Position numbers and translations under genes: made by a program. DNA of 64,000 bases from Embleya sp045207655 (lineage in GTDB: Bacteria; Actinomycetota; Actinomycetes; Streptomycetales; Streptomycetaceae): contig NZ_CP108785.1 of assembly GCF_045207655.1 (NCBI RefSeq), positions 4,402,001-4,466,000 of the forward strand. The letters are read 5' to 3'. The number at the start of each line of letters is the position of its first letter. The first letter of the stretch is position 1. A model generated the notes under the pieces. That model had not been told where the DNA came from. It saw only the letters and a list, made by a program, of their open reading frames with translations, and made no database searches. Shown here in pieces: positions 8,535-17,134 of the stretch.

Positions 8535-9922
8535 ACGGGCCGATACCCCGCCCGAACGCCGTCACCCGCCGGTCCTTCCTGTCCCGCGCCGGCGCCCTCG
8601 CCCTCGCCGTACCCGCCGCGGGCGCGCTCGCGGCGTGTGCCCAATCGACCCAACTCGGTGTCACCGGCGACGGCGAGCAGAACGCCGACGCCTTCACCGC
8701 CGCGAACATCGACTGGCAGGCGGAGAAGGGCACGACCCTGATCCTGGGCGCCGAACAGCATCCATGGATCACCGCCGTCCGCCCGTACCTGGCCCAGTTC
8801 CGGAAACTCACCGGAATCACCCTGCAGATTCAGGTGTCCGGCGAGGACCAGTACGTCGCCAAGATGCCGATCACCCTCGCGGGCAAGTCCGGCACGCCCG
8901 ACGTCTACATGGTCTGGTCCTACGGTCAGGCCGTGGAGTCGGGCTGGCTGGAGCCCCTCGACGGATACCTGAACGACCCGACCCTGACCGACGCGGCGTG
9001 GTACGACCAGGCCGACGTGTTCACCACCGCGCGCGACTACGTGCGCCGCGCGGACGGCTCCACGTACGGCGTCGCGATCACCGCCGAGGCACAGGTCACC
9101 TTCTACCGGCAGGACGTGGTCACCGATCCCGCGTCCCTGGCCGATTTCGACGGCTTCCACGACGCGGCCCGCCGCGCGGGCGAGTCGGGCAAGACCGCGG
9201 CCGGGGTCGCGCTGCGCGGCAAACCGACCGCGGACGCGATCGCGTGGCCGGCCGCCGGCTACGTGTTCTCCTACGGCGGCTACCTCGTCGACCCCGGCGG
9301 CGGCCTCGCCCTCGACTCCCCACAGGCGGCGGCCGGCGTGCAGAAGTACGCCGACATCGTCAAGTCCGCATGCCCCAAGGGCGTCTCGACCTGGTCGTGG
9401 TTGGAGATCACCACCGCCATGCAACAGAGCCAGGTCGCGATGCTCCAGGACTCCTCGAACGCGTCCATCGACCTGCGCGACACCAAGAAGAGTCGCTTCC
9501 CCGACCTGATCCGAGCCGCCGCCTTCCCCGCCCACGACGGCGTCAGCAAGCCGAACATCTTCCACTGGATCATGGGCATCAACGCGCGCAGCAAGCACAA
9601 GCGCGCCGCCTGGCTGTTCCTGCTCTGGGCCACCAGCCGTCCCGGCGCCGCCCAGATCGCCGCCTCCGGTGGCACCCCACCACGGGTGTCCGCGTGGCAG
9701 GACCCGCGCTTTCGCGCCTCCTTCGGCACGGACGCGGCCGACGCCGCGCTCGCATCGCTCCTGCGCGCCGACAGCCGGCCGATCACCCTCGCGTGGATGC
9801 ACCCGCAATGGCCCCGGATCGGCGACGCGTTCGCGCGCGCGGTCAACTCCGTCTTCACCTCCGACCGCAGCGCGCAAAGCGCGCTCGGCGAGGCCCGACG
9901 CACACTCAAGGGGGTGCTGTGA
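8531..9922 (+). CDS. ABC transporter substrate-binding lipoprotein (sugar type, Tat-exported)
   Basis: A 463-aa type 1 extracellular solute-binding protein (MalE/UgpB-like cluster). Residues 12-17 (TRRSFL) form a twin-arginine motif, followed by a hydrophobic stretch and the lipobox LAAC with the acylated Cys36, so it should be Tat-exported and anchored in the membrane. The body has the fold-typical pattern of alternating lobes and a late W-x-F-L-L-W-A-T segment. The ATG at 8531 is the only start that gives the signal peptide. It precedes two permeases by overlap; with them it probably imports the sugar or sugar acid degraded by the divergent operon. Confidence 0.9.
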   Translation: MNGPIPRPNAVTRRSFLSRAGALALAVPAAGALAACAQSTQLGVTGDGEQNADAFTAANIDWQAEKGTTLILGAEQHPWITAVRPYLAQFRKLTGITLQIQVSGEDQYVAKMPITLAGKSGTPDVYMVWSYGQAVESGWLEPLDGYLNDPTLTDAAWYDQADVFTTARDYVRRADGSTYGVAITAEAQVTFYRQDVVTDPASLADFDGFHDAARRAGESGKTAAGVALRGKPTADAIAWPAAGYVFSYGGYLVDPGGGLALDSPQAAAGVQKYADIVKSACPKGVSTWSWLEITTAMQQSQVAMLQDSSNASIDLRDTKKSRFPDLIRAAAFPAHDGVSKPNIFHWIMGINARSKHKRAAWLFLLWATSRPGAAQIAASGGTPPRVSAWQDPRFRASFGTDAADAALASLLRADSRPITLAWMHPQWPRIGDAFARAVNSVFTSDRSAQSALGEARRTLKGVL

Positions 9923-10878
9923 CGAACACGACCACCCTCACCCCCGTCGAGCCGGCCGCCGCCGGCTCCGCCGCGAAGCGTCCCGGTCGCCGTGCCGGTA
10001 CGGTCGGCGGGGATTCGCGGGAGATGGTGCGACTTCGGCGGTTCATGCTCACCCCGATGACGGTCATCCTGCTCGGCCTGACCGCGTTTCCGTTCGCCTA
10101 CTCGCTGTGGATCAGCCTCACCGACCGCACCGCGAGCGGAGGCGGCGACTTCGTCGGACTGCGCAACTACGCCGACCTGTTCGGCAACGACCAGTTCTGG
10201 CACGCGCTGCGACTCACCCTCGTGTTCTGCGTGGTCGCGGTCGGCGCCCAGATCGTGCTCGGCTTCCTGGTCGCGCTCGGCCTCAACGGGCTGCGCCGCG
10301 AACACCGGTTGCTGCGGGCGGCGTTGATCCTGCCGATGGCCGCGACACCGGTCGCGGTGCTGTTCGGCTGGAAAGTGCTTCTCGACCCCTCCCAGGGCGT
10401 GGTCAACTGGCTGCTCGGCGAGATCGGTCTGCCGCAACCCGACTGGCTCGGCACACCGACCATGGCGATGGTCACGATGATCCTGGTCGACGTGTGGATG
10501 TGGACGCCGTTCGTCGTGGTCATCCTCCTCGGGGCACTCGGCGGCCTGCCCGCCGAGACCATCGAGGCCGCCCACGTGGACGGCGCGCGCTGGGCGCAGC
10601 GACTGCGTTACGTCGTCCTGCCCCACATCAAGCCGTTCCTGATGCTGGCGCTTCTCTTCCGCGGCATCGACTCGCTCAAGGCGTTCGACAGCTTCCAGGT
10701 CCTCACCGCAGGCGGACCCGGTGACGCGACCACCACGCTCAACATGCTCGCGTACCGAACGGGACTGCAATTCCTCGACTTCGGCAAGGGCGCGGCGGTG
10801 TCCACGCTGCTGCTGATCGTCGCGATCGTCTTCGGAAAGGTGTTCATGCGATTCATGCGACGGGAGGCTCGGGCATGA
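9919..10878 (+). CDS. Carbohydrate ABC transporter permease (MalF/UgpA type)
   Basis: A 319-aa inner-membrane permease with six predicted transmembrane segments. The cytoplasmic EAA loop is ETIEAAHVDGARWAQRLRYV near residues 214-233, which would dock the ATPase. An N-terminal ~45-residue Ala/Arg-rich cytoplasmic tail precedes the first helix. GTG at 9919 overlaps the binding-protein stop (GTGA). No ATPase gene is present in the operon; streptomycetes commonly share one multi-transporter ATPase (MsiK), which is the likely partner. Confidence 0.9.
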   Translation: MTNTTTLTPVEPAAAGSAAKRPGRRAGTVGGDSREMVRLRRFMLTPMTVILLGLTAFPFAYSLWISLTDRTASGGGDFVGLRNYADLFGNDQFWHALRLTLVFCVVAVGAQIVLGFLVALGLNGLRREHRLLRAALILPMAATPVAVLFGWKVLLDPSQGVVNWLLGEIGLPQPDWLGTPTMAMVTMILVDVWMWTPFVVVILLGALGGLPAETIEAAHVDGARWAQRLRYVVLPHIKPFLMLALLFRGIDSLKAFDSFQVLTAGGPGDATTTLNMLAYRTGLQFLDFGKGAAVSTLLLIVAIVFGKVFMRFMRREARA

Positions 10879-11717
10879 GCCGCGGCCGATCCCCGATGGA
10901 GGCCCGCCCGGCGACCGCCGCGCTGCGCGCCTTGGGCCTGACCGTGTTCACGCTCTGGAGCCTGTTCCCGATCTACTGGCTCGTGCAGATGGGCTTCAAG
11001 AAGCCGCTCGACCAGAACTCGATCCCGCCGAAGTGGATCTTCGAACCGGTGCTGGACGCCTACCGGCAGGCGTTCACCGACGCGCCGATGCGGGCCCTGT
11101 TGCTCAACAGCCTCCAAGTCGCGGTGCTCGCGACCGCGATCGCCTTGGTGGTGGGCCTGTTGGCGGCGTACGCGCTCGTACACCTGCGCACGCACCAGGC
11201 CCGCGACTACGAGTTCTGGGTGCTGTCGACCAGGATGGCACCACCCGTGGCGGTGGCCCTGCCGTTCTACCTGGTCTACCAACACACCGACCTCCTCGAC
11301 ACCCTGTGGGGCCTGGCCCTGATGCATGTGGTGATCGTGATCGGCGTGGTGACCTGGATCCTGATCGAGACGTTCGACGGAGTGCCCCGCGAACTCCTGG
11401 AGGCCGCCCAGATGGACGGCTGTTCGCACTGGGGCGCGTTCCGCAGGGTGATGGCACCACTGGCCGTCCCCGGGCTGGTCGGAGCCGGGGTGCTGTCGTT
11501 CCTGCTGTCCTGGAACGAGTTCTTCTTCGCGCTGATCCTGACGTCGAACCACACCACGGCACCGGTGGGCCTGTTCAACTTCGTCGGCTTCCAGTCGGTG
11601 AACCTGGGCGCGCTCGCGGCCGCGGCGACGGTGTTGCTGATCCCGGCGTTCGTGATCGTCCTGGTGTTCCAGAAGTTCCTGGTCCGAGGGTTGACGATGG
11701 GCGCGGTCAAGGGCTGA
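10875..11717 (+). CDS. Carbohydrate ABC transporter permease (MalG/UgpE type)
   Basis: A 280-aa permease with about six transmembrane helices. Its EAA loop is ELLEAAQMDGCSHWGAFRRV near residues 175-194. ATG at 10875 overlaps the first permease's stop (ATGA), so binding protein and both permeases are a coupled unit. The gene ends 11 bases before the convergent DUF3500 gene, leaving no room for an obvious terminator. Confidence 0.9.
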   Translation: MSRGRSPMEARPATAALRALGLTVFTLWSLFPIYWLVQMGFKKPLDQNSIPPKWIFEPVLDAYRQAFTDAPMRALLLNSLQVAVLATAIALVVGLLAAYALVHLRTHQARDYEFWVLSTRMAPPVAVALPFYLVYQHTDLLDTLWGLALMHVVIVIGVVTWILIETFDGVPRELLEAAQMDGCSHWGAFRRVMAPLAVPGLVGAGVLSFLLSWNEFFFALILTSNHTTAPVGLFNFVGFQSVNLGALAAAATVLLIPAFVIVLVFQKFLVRGLTMGAVKG

Positions 11718-11728
11718 GGAGCCCGACG

Positions 11729-12967
11729 TCAATCGACTCCTCGTCCGCCGTGGTGAAGCCGGTAGTGCTGGGCGAGGAGATCACGTCCGTAGTCGTTGCC
11801 GTTGGGCGCACGCACGATGGTGTGCACGTGATAGCGGGCGGGCTCGGGATTGGCGAGGAAGACACCGGGATGGTTGTCGTACTCGACCAGGAGCACGGGG
11901 GAGTGGATCCGGTAGTAGAAGGCGCACTCGTCGTCGTGGCCGCCGCGCCAGGCGAACCGCGTCTCGTCGAAGTGATCACGGACGAGCGCCAGGGTGCGCT
12001 CGGCCTGTGGCGGCGGGAGGCGGTCGAGATAGACCCGGATCAGCTCCACGAGACCGTCGCGCTGGTCTGCCGGGAGGCTCGCCGCGACGATCCCCTCGGG
12101 AGGCAGGATGAGGTTGTCGCTGCCCGCGCCGGCGAGATGTCGCCCGTTCCACGGGCCGGCGAGCTCGGGCGGAAGGTCTTCCGCGCGCAGCGACGACCCC
12201 ATCAGGAACTCTTCCTCCCGGTCGGGGTCCAGAACGCGGCGAAACGCCAGGGCGACCTCGGTCTCGTCGCCCAGGGCGCGGACGCCCTCGAACCGCCCCG
12301 TCCCGGTCGTCGGTTCGGCGCCGAGGAACACGGGGGCGAGAATCACCTGCCCTCCGACGAAGACGCAGTGCAGGTCCACGTGATGACCCATCAGCTGCCA
12401 TCCCCACGGGGAGTCGCCCGAGGGGGTCCCGAAGACGGTGAACCAGTAGGCGAACTCCGTAAGGGTGTCCCGGTAGTCGTCGATGAGCTCGCCCAGGTTC
12501 TCGTTGAGCGCCATCACCGCGCGCACCTGGGCGTAGCCGGCACGGCTGAGACTCGCCTCGACGACGGCGAGTGCGCGGTCGCGGTCCCGGTCGGCGAGCC
12601 GGTCCAGGCGCATGCCCTTCGGGTGCCACGTCGGGATCGCGTTCGTCCACAACCGCCATTCCGGGGCATCCATCGGTAGGGCGCCGACCACCCTCTGGTG
12701 GGGCGCCAGTCCGTCGAGGTAGGTCCGGGCGGCCACGACGGCGGAGTACGGGGATATCCCCGCACCGTCGAGGCGGTAGAGGCCCGGGCGCGGCGTGCCG
12801 TTCTCGGTGACGCCGACATAGGGCTCGAGATGACGGCGTAGGCCGGCGGTCAGCTCGAAGGCCGCCTCCGGGGGCAGCAGGTCGTCGTACAGATGGGAGT
12901 CGACGATCGGCAGATCGCCACGAGTGCTCGGCAGGGGGAATTCTTCCGGGTGTCGAGGGCTGGACAT
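11729..12967 (-). CDS. DUF3500 domain-containing protein
   Basis: A 412-aa protein of the DUF3500 family, which has no agreed biochemical role. It contains the family's WGWQLMGHHVDLHCVF segment, a histidine-rich motif followed by a glycine-rich P-x-F-L-G-A-E-P strand, and a second conserved region (YYRIHSPVLLVEYDN) near the C-terminus. The ATG at 12967 has AAGGAG upstream. It is the distal gene of a catabolic run (monooxygenase, cupin, aldolase, NTF2-like), so it may act on a breakdown product, but that is only context. Confidence 0.8.
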   Translation of the reverse strand: MSSPRHPEEFPLPSTRGDLPIVDSHLYDDLLPPEAAFELTAGLRRHLEPYVGVTENGTPRPGLYRLDGAGISPYSAVVAARTYLDGLAPHQRVVGALPMDAPEWRLWTNAIPTWHPKGMRLDRLADRDRDRALAVVEASLSRAGYAQVRAVMALNENLGELIDDYRDTLTEFAYWFTVFGTPSGDSPWGWQLMGHHVDLHCVFVGGQVILAPVFLGAEPTTGTGRFEGVRALGDETEVALAFRRVLDPDREEEFLMGSSLRAEDLPPELAGPWNGRHLAGAGSDNLILPPEGIVAASLPADQRDGLVELIRVYLDRLPPPQAERTLALVRDHFDETRFAWRGGHDDECAFYYRIHSPVLLVEYDNHPGVFLANPEPARYHVHTIVRAPNGNDYGRDLLAQHYRLHHGGRGVD

Positions 12968-12975
12968 CGGTCTCC

Positions 12976-13464
12976 TTACTCGGTGGGAACAGCGAGGACG
13001 TCGCCCGGCAGGAGGAAGCGGTTCTCGATCCGTCGGGAGGCGATGAGCCACCGACACGCCTGTCCGTCCGGCTCGCCGACTCGGACGAAGCGGTCGAACA
13101 CGTCGGCGACCAGCACCGGAACGGTCGTCGCAATGGGAGGTTTGCCGTCCTGCGCGTAGAGCACCAGGGCGGACACGGCCTCGACGAGATCGCTCTCGTG
13201 ACGGAGGACGTGGAAGTTGGACATCAGGTGACGCGAGACCCGCGGTCCCCGTGCGGCGCGGTCGCGGTACGCGCCGTCGATCTCGTCGGTGCCGCGGAAG
13301 GTCCTGCGCGAGAAGGTCAGTTCGGCGTCGGCGGTGAAGAAGCCGGCTGCCGCCGAACCGTCAGCGTGGTCGATCTCGAACCACAGCGCCGTCACCAGCA
13401 TCGACAGATCGGTGTGCACGCGGGCGAGGGTCGGCCGGCCGTCGATGCGCGCGTCGGCGGTCAT
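12976..13464 (-). CDS. NTF2-like (SnoaL-type) protein
   Basis: A 162-aa single-domain protein with the NTF2/SnoaL pattern: an N-terminal helix (ALWFEIDHADG), a strand beginning FFTADAELTF and late strands around residues 110-145. Such domains serve as small hydratases, isomerases or the small subunits of ring-hydroxylating enzymes. The ATG at 13464 overlaps the upstream aldolase stop (ATGA), so the two are co-translated. The specific reaction is unknown. Confidence 0.75.
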   Translation of the reverse strand: MTADARIDGRPTLARVHTDLSMLVTALWFEIDHADGSAAAGFFTADAELTFSRRTFRGTDEIDGAYRDRAARGPRVSRHLMSNFHVLRHESDLVEAVSALVLYAQDGKPPIATTVPVLVADVFDRFVRVGEPDGQACRWLIASRRIENRFLLPGDVLAVPTE

Positions 13465-14213
13465 GGGCCGACCGCCGTCGCGGCGGTGCGTACAGCGCTC
13501 ACCAACGTGTGTGCGCCCTGACGCAGCATCGTGGTGTCGGCCCCCAGGACGAGGAAGTCGTACCCACGACGATCCAACAATTCCGACGCGTTGCCCGAGG
13601 CCGTGGTGCCCAGGGTGATGCGGTGGTCGACACAGCGTCGTTCGGCCGCGGTGACGAGGTCTGCGAGCCTGCCGTCACCCTCGCGGGACCGGCTGGAGAC
13701 CGCGAGGTCGGTCGGGCCGATGAAGACCGCGTCGACGCCGGCGACCTCACCGATCTCGACGATCGCCGAGAGAGCTCCGATGCTCTCGGCCTGGACCACG
13801 AGGCGGACCTCGTCATTGCCGGACCGCAGGTAGTCGCCGAGAGCGTCGAGTCCCCATCGCCCGGCTCGCCCGGAGGTACTGGCGCCGCGTCGTCCGAGCG
13901 GAGGGAAGCGAGCCGCTCGCACGGCGTCCCGCGCCCGGGCGGCGTCGTCGACCTGCGGGACGAACAGGCCGGCCGCACCCGCGTCGAGCGGGACCTGGAC
14001 GTCGCGTGGTGCGGTGCCGGCGACCCGGACGAACGGGGCGAGCCCGCAGCCACGGGCCAGTCCGATCATGGTCGACATCGTGTGGGTGTCGATCGCGCCG
14101 TGCTCGGCGTCGATCACGACGAAGTCGAACCCGGCGAGTGCGAGCAACTCGACGCTCTCCGGTGCGGGGAGCTTGACCCAGGCACCGAGCCGAGGGAACG
14201 CAGCGGCCGTCAC
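13461..14213 (-). CDS. HpcH/HpaI family class II aldolase
   Basis: A 250-aa metal-dependent aldolase/citrate-lyase-type TIM barrel. FVVIDAEHGAID near residue 30 holds the catalytic Asp-x-Glu-His, VVQAESIGA near 138 the metal-binding Glu, and FIGPTDLA near 164 the second metal ligand Asp. The family cleaves 2-keto-4-hydroxy acids such as 4-hydroxy-2-oxoheptanedioate. GTG at 14213 overlaps the upstream cupin stop (GTGA). Its presence suggests that the pathway ends in pyruvate plus an aldehyde. Confidence 0.87.
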   Translation of the reverse strand: MTAAAFPRLGAWVKLPAPESVELLALAGFDFVVIDAEHGAIDTHTMSTMIGLARGCGLAPFVRVAGTAPRDVQVPLDAGAAGLFVPQVDDAARARDAVRAARFPPLGRRGASTSGRAGRWGLDALGDYLRSGNDEVRLVVQAESIGALSAIVEIGEVAGVDAVFIGPTDLAVSSRSREGDGRLADLVTAAERRCVDHRITLGTTASGNASELLDRRGYDFLVLGADTTMLRQGAHTLVSAVRTAATAVGP

Positions 14214-15061
14214 GGGTGGGTTCCCCGGTAGTCGCCGGCGTTGAGTACCCAACCCCGCGCGAGGAAATCCTCGCGCGGCGGGGCGAAGACGTCGATGAGC
14301 GTGTGCGGGCCCGCGCCCACGGCGCGGGTGGTGTGCACGACGGTCGGCGGGATCAGTGTCATCGAGGGACTACCGACCCGGACGTGCTCATCGTCGCGCC
14401 ACTCACTCATCCGGGGGGTCCACGGGACCCGGAGGTGATGGGCGTAGTTCCCGACCAGGGTCACCGACATCTGCTCGAAGTCCCCGTGGGAATGCGGCGA
14501 GAGCCGTTCGGTGTCGCGTGGCCCCTCGTGCACCGGAAACCAGTTCACCATCAGCGACGTCGTCCGGAAGATCCGGCCGAGGCGTCCCTCCTCGTCGGGT
14601 ACGTCGCGCATGCGATGCACCCGGATTCCGGTGCCACCGGTGGTCGCGATGGGCTCCGGTAGCGGTGCGGCCCGCAGATCGACCCCGACGGCGTGGTTGA
14701 CGGCCCGCCTCATCTGCTCGTCGCAACGAGCGGTGAACACCCGCGCCACCGTGGTCGACGACGTCGCGTGCACGGCACTGGTGCCGGCCGGTACGACGAC
14801 GAGTGCGGGTTCGGACACGGACACCGGTGTCCGGTCGTGGTGCTCCACGCCCACCACCGCGTCGTCCTGGACGAGCAGCACGTACTCGTCGGGCAGGTCG
14901 TGCTCGGTGAGGCGGTCACCCGCTTCGAGTTCGGTGATCGCGACCACGAAGTTCCGGCCGCACACCGACCACGTCCGGCTGCCACCGACAGAGACCAGGT
15001 CCGGATCACGCTCCGAGATCTCGTCGACGACGGAGCTTCCTACGATTGCAGCGATGGTCAT
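14210..15061 (-). CDS. Cupin-domain protein
   Basis: A 283-aa protein whose C-terminal half holds a cupin metal site, SPHSHGDFEQMSVTLVGN (His-x-His-x3-Glu), with a late His in PPTVVHTTRA. The N-terminal half looks like a second, degenerate barrel without the metal motif, so it may be a bicupin dioxygenase or isomerase. ATG 15061 follows GGAGAGG. It begins the overlapped trio with the aldolase and NTF2-like genes and lies 146 bases after the monooxygenase. Exact function unknown. Confidence 0.75.
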   Translation of the reverse strand: MTIAAIVGSSVVDEISERDPDLVSVGGSRTWSVCGRNFVVAITELEAGDRLTEHDLPDEYVLLVQDDAVVGVEHHDRTPVSVSEPALVVVPAGTSAVHATSSTTVARVFTARCDEQMRRAVNHAVGVDLRAAPLPEPIATTGGTGIRVHRMRDVPDEEGRLGRIFRTTSLMVNWFPVHEGPRDTERLSPHSHGDFEQMSVTLVGNYAHHLRVPWTPRMSEWRDDEHVRVGSPSMTLIPPTVVHTTRAVGAGPHTLIDVFAPPREDFLARGWVLNAGDYRGTHP

Positions 15062-15207
15062 CAAACCTCTCCTGTGCTGCCGCGTGAACGACATGGGCTT
15101 CCGGCCGGGCCGGCCGGGGCAACGATCGTGAGTTTCCGAGCGCATCGATCGACCGAGCCGGAGCATCGGCGTCGTGGACCGGCAGCCGGCGGTCGGCGGG
15201 GATCGTC

Positions 15208-16422
15208 CTACACCAGTGCGGACACCGTGCCTCGGATGCCGAACAGCGACTTCCCGTAGATCTCGGCGGCCACCTCGGGGTTGAGGACGGCGTGCCGGCT
15301 CCCGGTCTCGACGTCGCGCCAGATGCGCTGCAGCGGGTTGGCCTCGCCGAAGCTCGAAGCCCCTTGGGCCGAGCACACGATGCGAACCGCCTCACGCGCG
15401 TGGACCGCCGCCATCCCCGCGTCCATCCGCATTCGTGCCCGGGCGTCGTAATCGGGGAACACCCCGGCCCGCGCGGCCTCGTCGATGTCGGCGGCGGCGC
15501 GGTAGGCGTGCAGCTGGGCGGAGTCGGCGAGCGACGCCGCGTTCGCGGCGGCGAGTTGGATGGTGGGTGCGTCGGCCTGGGAGGCGTAGCCCGTCATGGT
15601 CAACGCTCGCCGCGGGGCCTTCTCGGCCAGGAGATCGACGGCGGCCGCGGCCAGCCCGAGCTGCGGCCCGGTCAACACGAGCGCGGCGGCCGGCACGAAC
15701 GGTGCCCGGTAGAGCGCCTCGTCGGTGAAGGGTGTGGCGTAGCGGCCCTGGACGGCGTCGGGGACGGAGTGGAAGCGGTGCGCGGGCACGAACAGGTCCT
15801 CGCCGAGGAGCGTGTTCGACGCGGTCCCGCGCATGCCCGCGACGAACCAGGTGTCCTCGATGGTCAGTTCCGACATCGGCGCGAGCACGATGCCGACGGC
15901 GTCCGACGTGCCCTCGGCGTCCGGCCGGGTGACCCCGAGGACCGCCCAGTCGGCGTGGGCGCACCCGGAGGCGGGGGCCCAGCGCCCGCTCACCCGGTAC
16001 CCGCCTTCGACAACGCGCGCGGTACCCGAGGGAGTGACGACGCCGGCGACTCGGGCGTCGGGGGTGTCGGCCCAGACGTCGTCCTGGGCTTGGGCGGGGA
16101 AGAGGCCGACGAACCACGCATTGGCGTTGAGCAGTGCGGCGACCCAGGCGGTGGAGCCGCAGGCACGCCCGACCTCGCGGCCGATCTCCAACAGGGTGCG
16201 GTAGTCGGTCTGTAGACCGCCGTAACGGGCGGGCTGCATCAACGACAGCAGGCCGGCTTCGGCCAGGGCGTCGATGTTCTCCGCGGGCACCCCACGCTCG
16301 CGGTCGGTCGTATCGGCGTTGCCGGCCAGCAGCGGTCGCAGTTTGGCGGCGCGCTCGACGAGGTCGGCCCGCAGCATGCGCGCGGCGTCGGTGGTGCGGG
16401 GGGCGTCCATGATGATGCTCAT
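15208..16422 (-). CDS. Acyl-CoA dehydrogenase-fold flavin-dependent monooxygenase (HsaA/HpaB-like)
   Basis: A 404-aa group D flavoprotein monooxygenase with the acyl-CoA dehydrogenase fold: N-terminal helical domain, a middle beta domain (SGRWAPASGCAHADW near 145-165) and a C-terminal four-helix region ending in QRIWRDVETGSRHAVLNPEVAAEIYGK. These enzymes hydroxylate phenols with FMNH2/FADH2 supplied by a partner reductase, here the gene just upstream (39-base gap). ATG 16422 was chosen over GTG 16431 because GGAG is eight bases upstream of it. Substrate is probably aromatic or steroid-like; not determinable. Confidence 0.85.
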   Translation of the reverse strand: MSIIMDAPRTTDAARMLRADLVERAAKLRPLLAGNADTTDRERGVPAENIDALAEAGLLSLMQPARYGGLQTDYRTLLEIGREVGRACGSTAWVAALLNANAWFVGLFPAQAQDDVWADTPDARVAGVVTPSGTARVVEGGYRVSGRWAPASGCAHADWAVLGVTRPDAEGTSDAVGIVLAPMSELTIEDTWFVAGMRGTASNTLLGEDLFVPAHRFHSVPDAVQGRYATPFTDEALYRAPFVPAAALVLTGPQLGLAAAAVDLLAEKAPRRALTMTGYASQADAPTIQLAAANAASLADSAQLHAYRAAADIDEAARAGVFPDYDARARMRMDAGMAAVHAREAVRIVCSAQGASSFGEANPLQRIWRDVETGSRHAVLNPEVAAEIYGKSLFGIRGTVSALV

Positions 16423-16461
16423 CGTCGTCACTCCGGTGTCGGGGGCCGTGCGGGGTACGGG

Positions 16462-16959
16462 TCAGCTCGCGTCGGCGAGAAGGGAGTGCGTGCCGAAGAC
16501 CCGGCGCGCGTAGATCAGCGGGGCAGTGGAGGTCGACTCGGCCTCCTCGACGTGCACGACGAGCAGGACGTGGTCACCGCCGTCCAGGTGGCGTTCGACG
16601 CATCCGGCGGTCCAGCCCGCAGACTCGGGCAGGTAGGGCAGTCCGGCGCGGAGGGTCCAGGTGACGCCGTCGAACTTCAGGCCCGGGCCCCGGTGTCGGC
16701 GGGCGAAGGTCGACGCCAACTCCTGCTGGTGGGAGGCGAGGATGTTCACCCCCACCCGGTCACCCGGCTGGAGGTGGGCCAGCAGACCCGAGGCGCGGTC
16801 CAGGGCGAAGCTCACCAGCGGAGGGTCGAGCGACAGCGAGGCGAAACTCGACACGGTGCTGCCGTGCGGTCGTCCGTCGGCGGTCGTCGCCGTCACCACG
16901 GTGACCGGGGAGCACACCCCGCTCATCAACTCGACGAAGGTCTCTCGGTCGATCATCAT
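16462..16959 (-). CDS. Flavin reductase family protein (monooxygenase partner)
   Basis: A 165-aa HpaC/HsaB-type flavin:NAD(P)H reductase. The segment SPVTVVTATTADGRPHGSTV (16-35) and PLVSFALDR are family hallmarks, followed by GVNILASHQ and a late C-x-x-x-x-H-x-x-G-D-H segment. It would deliver reduced flavin to the adjacent monooxygenase. It starts with two consecutive ATG codons at 16959. The 175-base gap to the PucR gene upstream probably holds the catabolic operon's promoter. Confidence 0.88.
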   Translation of the reverse strand: MMIDRETFVELMSGVCSPVTVVTATTADGRPHGSTVSSFASLSLDPPLVSFALDRASGLLAHLQPGDRVGVNILASHQQELASTFARRHRGPGLKFDGVTWTLRAGLPYLPESAGWTAGCVERHLDGGDHVLLVVHVEEAESTSTAPLIYARRVFGTHSLLADAS

Positions 16960-17134
16960 GCGCCTCCCGGTGTGTTCGAGTCCGTCTGTCGGGGTGCGTG
17001 GCCTCGTGCGTCACCGCGTCCGACATCACCCAGTGAACTTCGACTCCCGGGGCGGGCGCTTGGTCTGCCGGCCGAGGATTCCGGCCTCCCGTTGGTCTGC
17101 CGTGTCGGTCCGGGCCGCGACCGGCGCATCGGGC

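Noticed and set aside
8425..9900. Alternative plus-strand reading of the binding-protein region
   Set aside because: The real gene in the neighbouring frame has a Tat lipoprotein signal and family motifs; this frame is Arg/Pro-rich.
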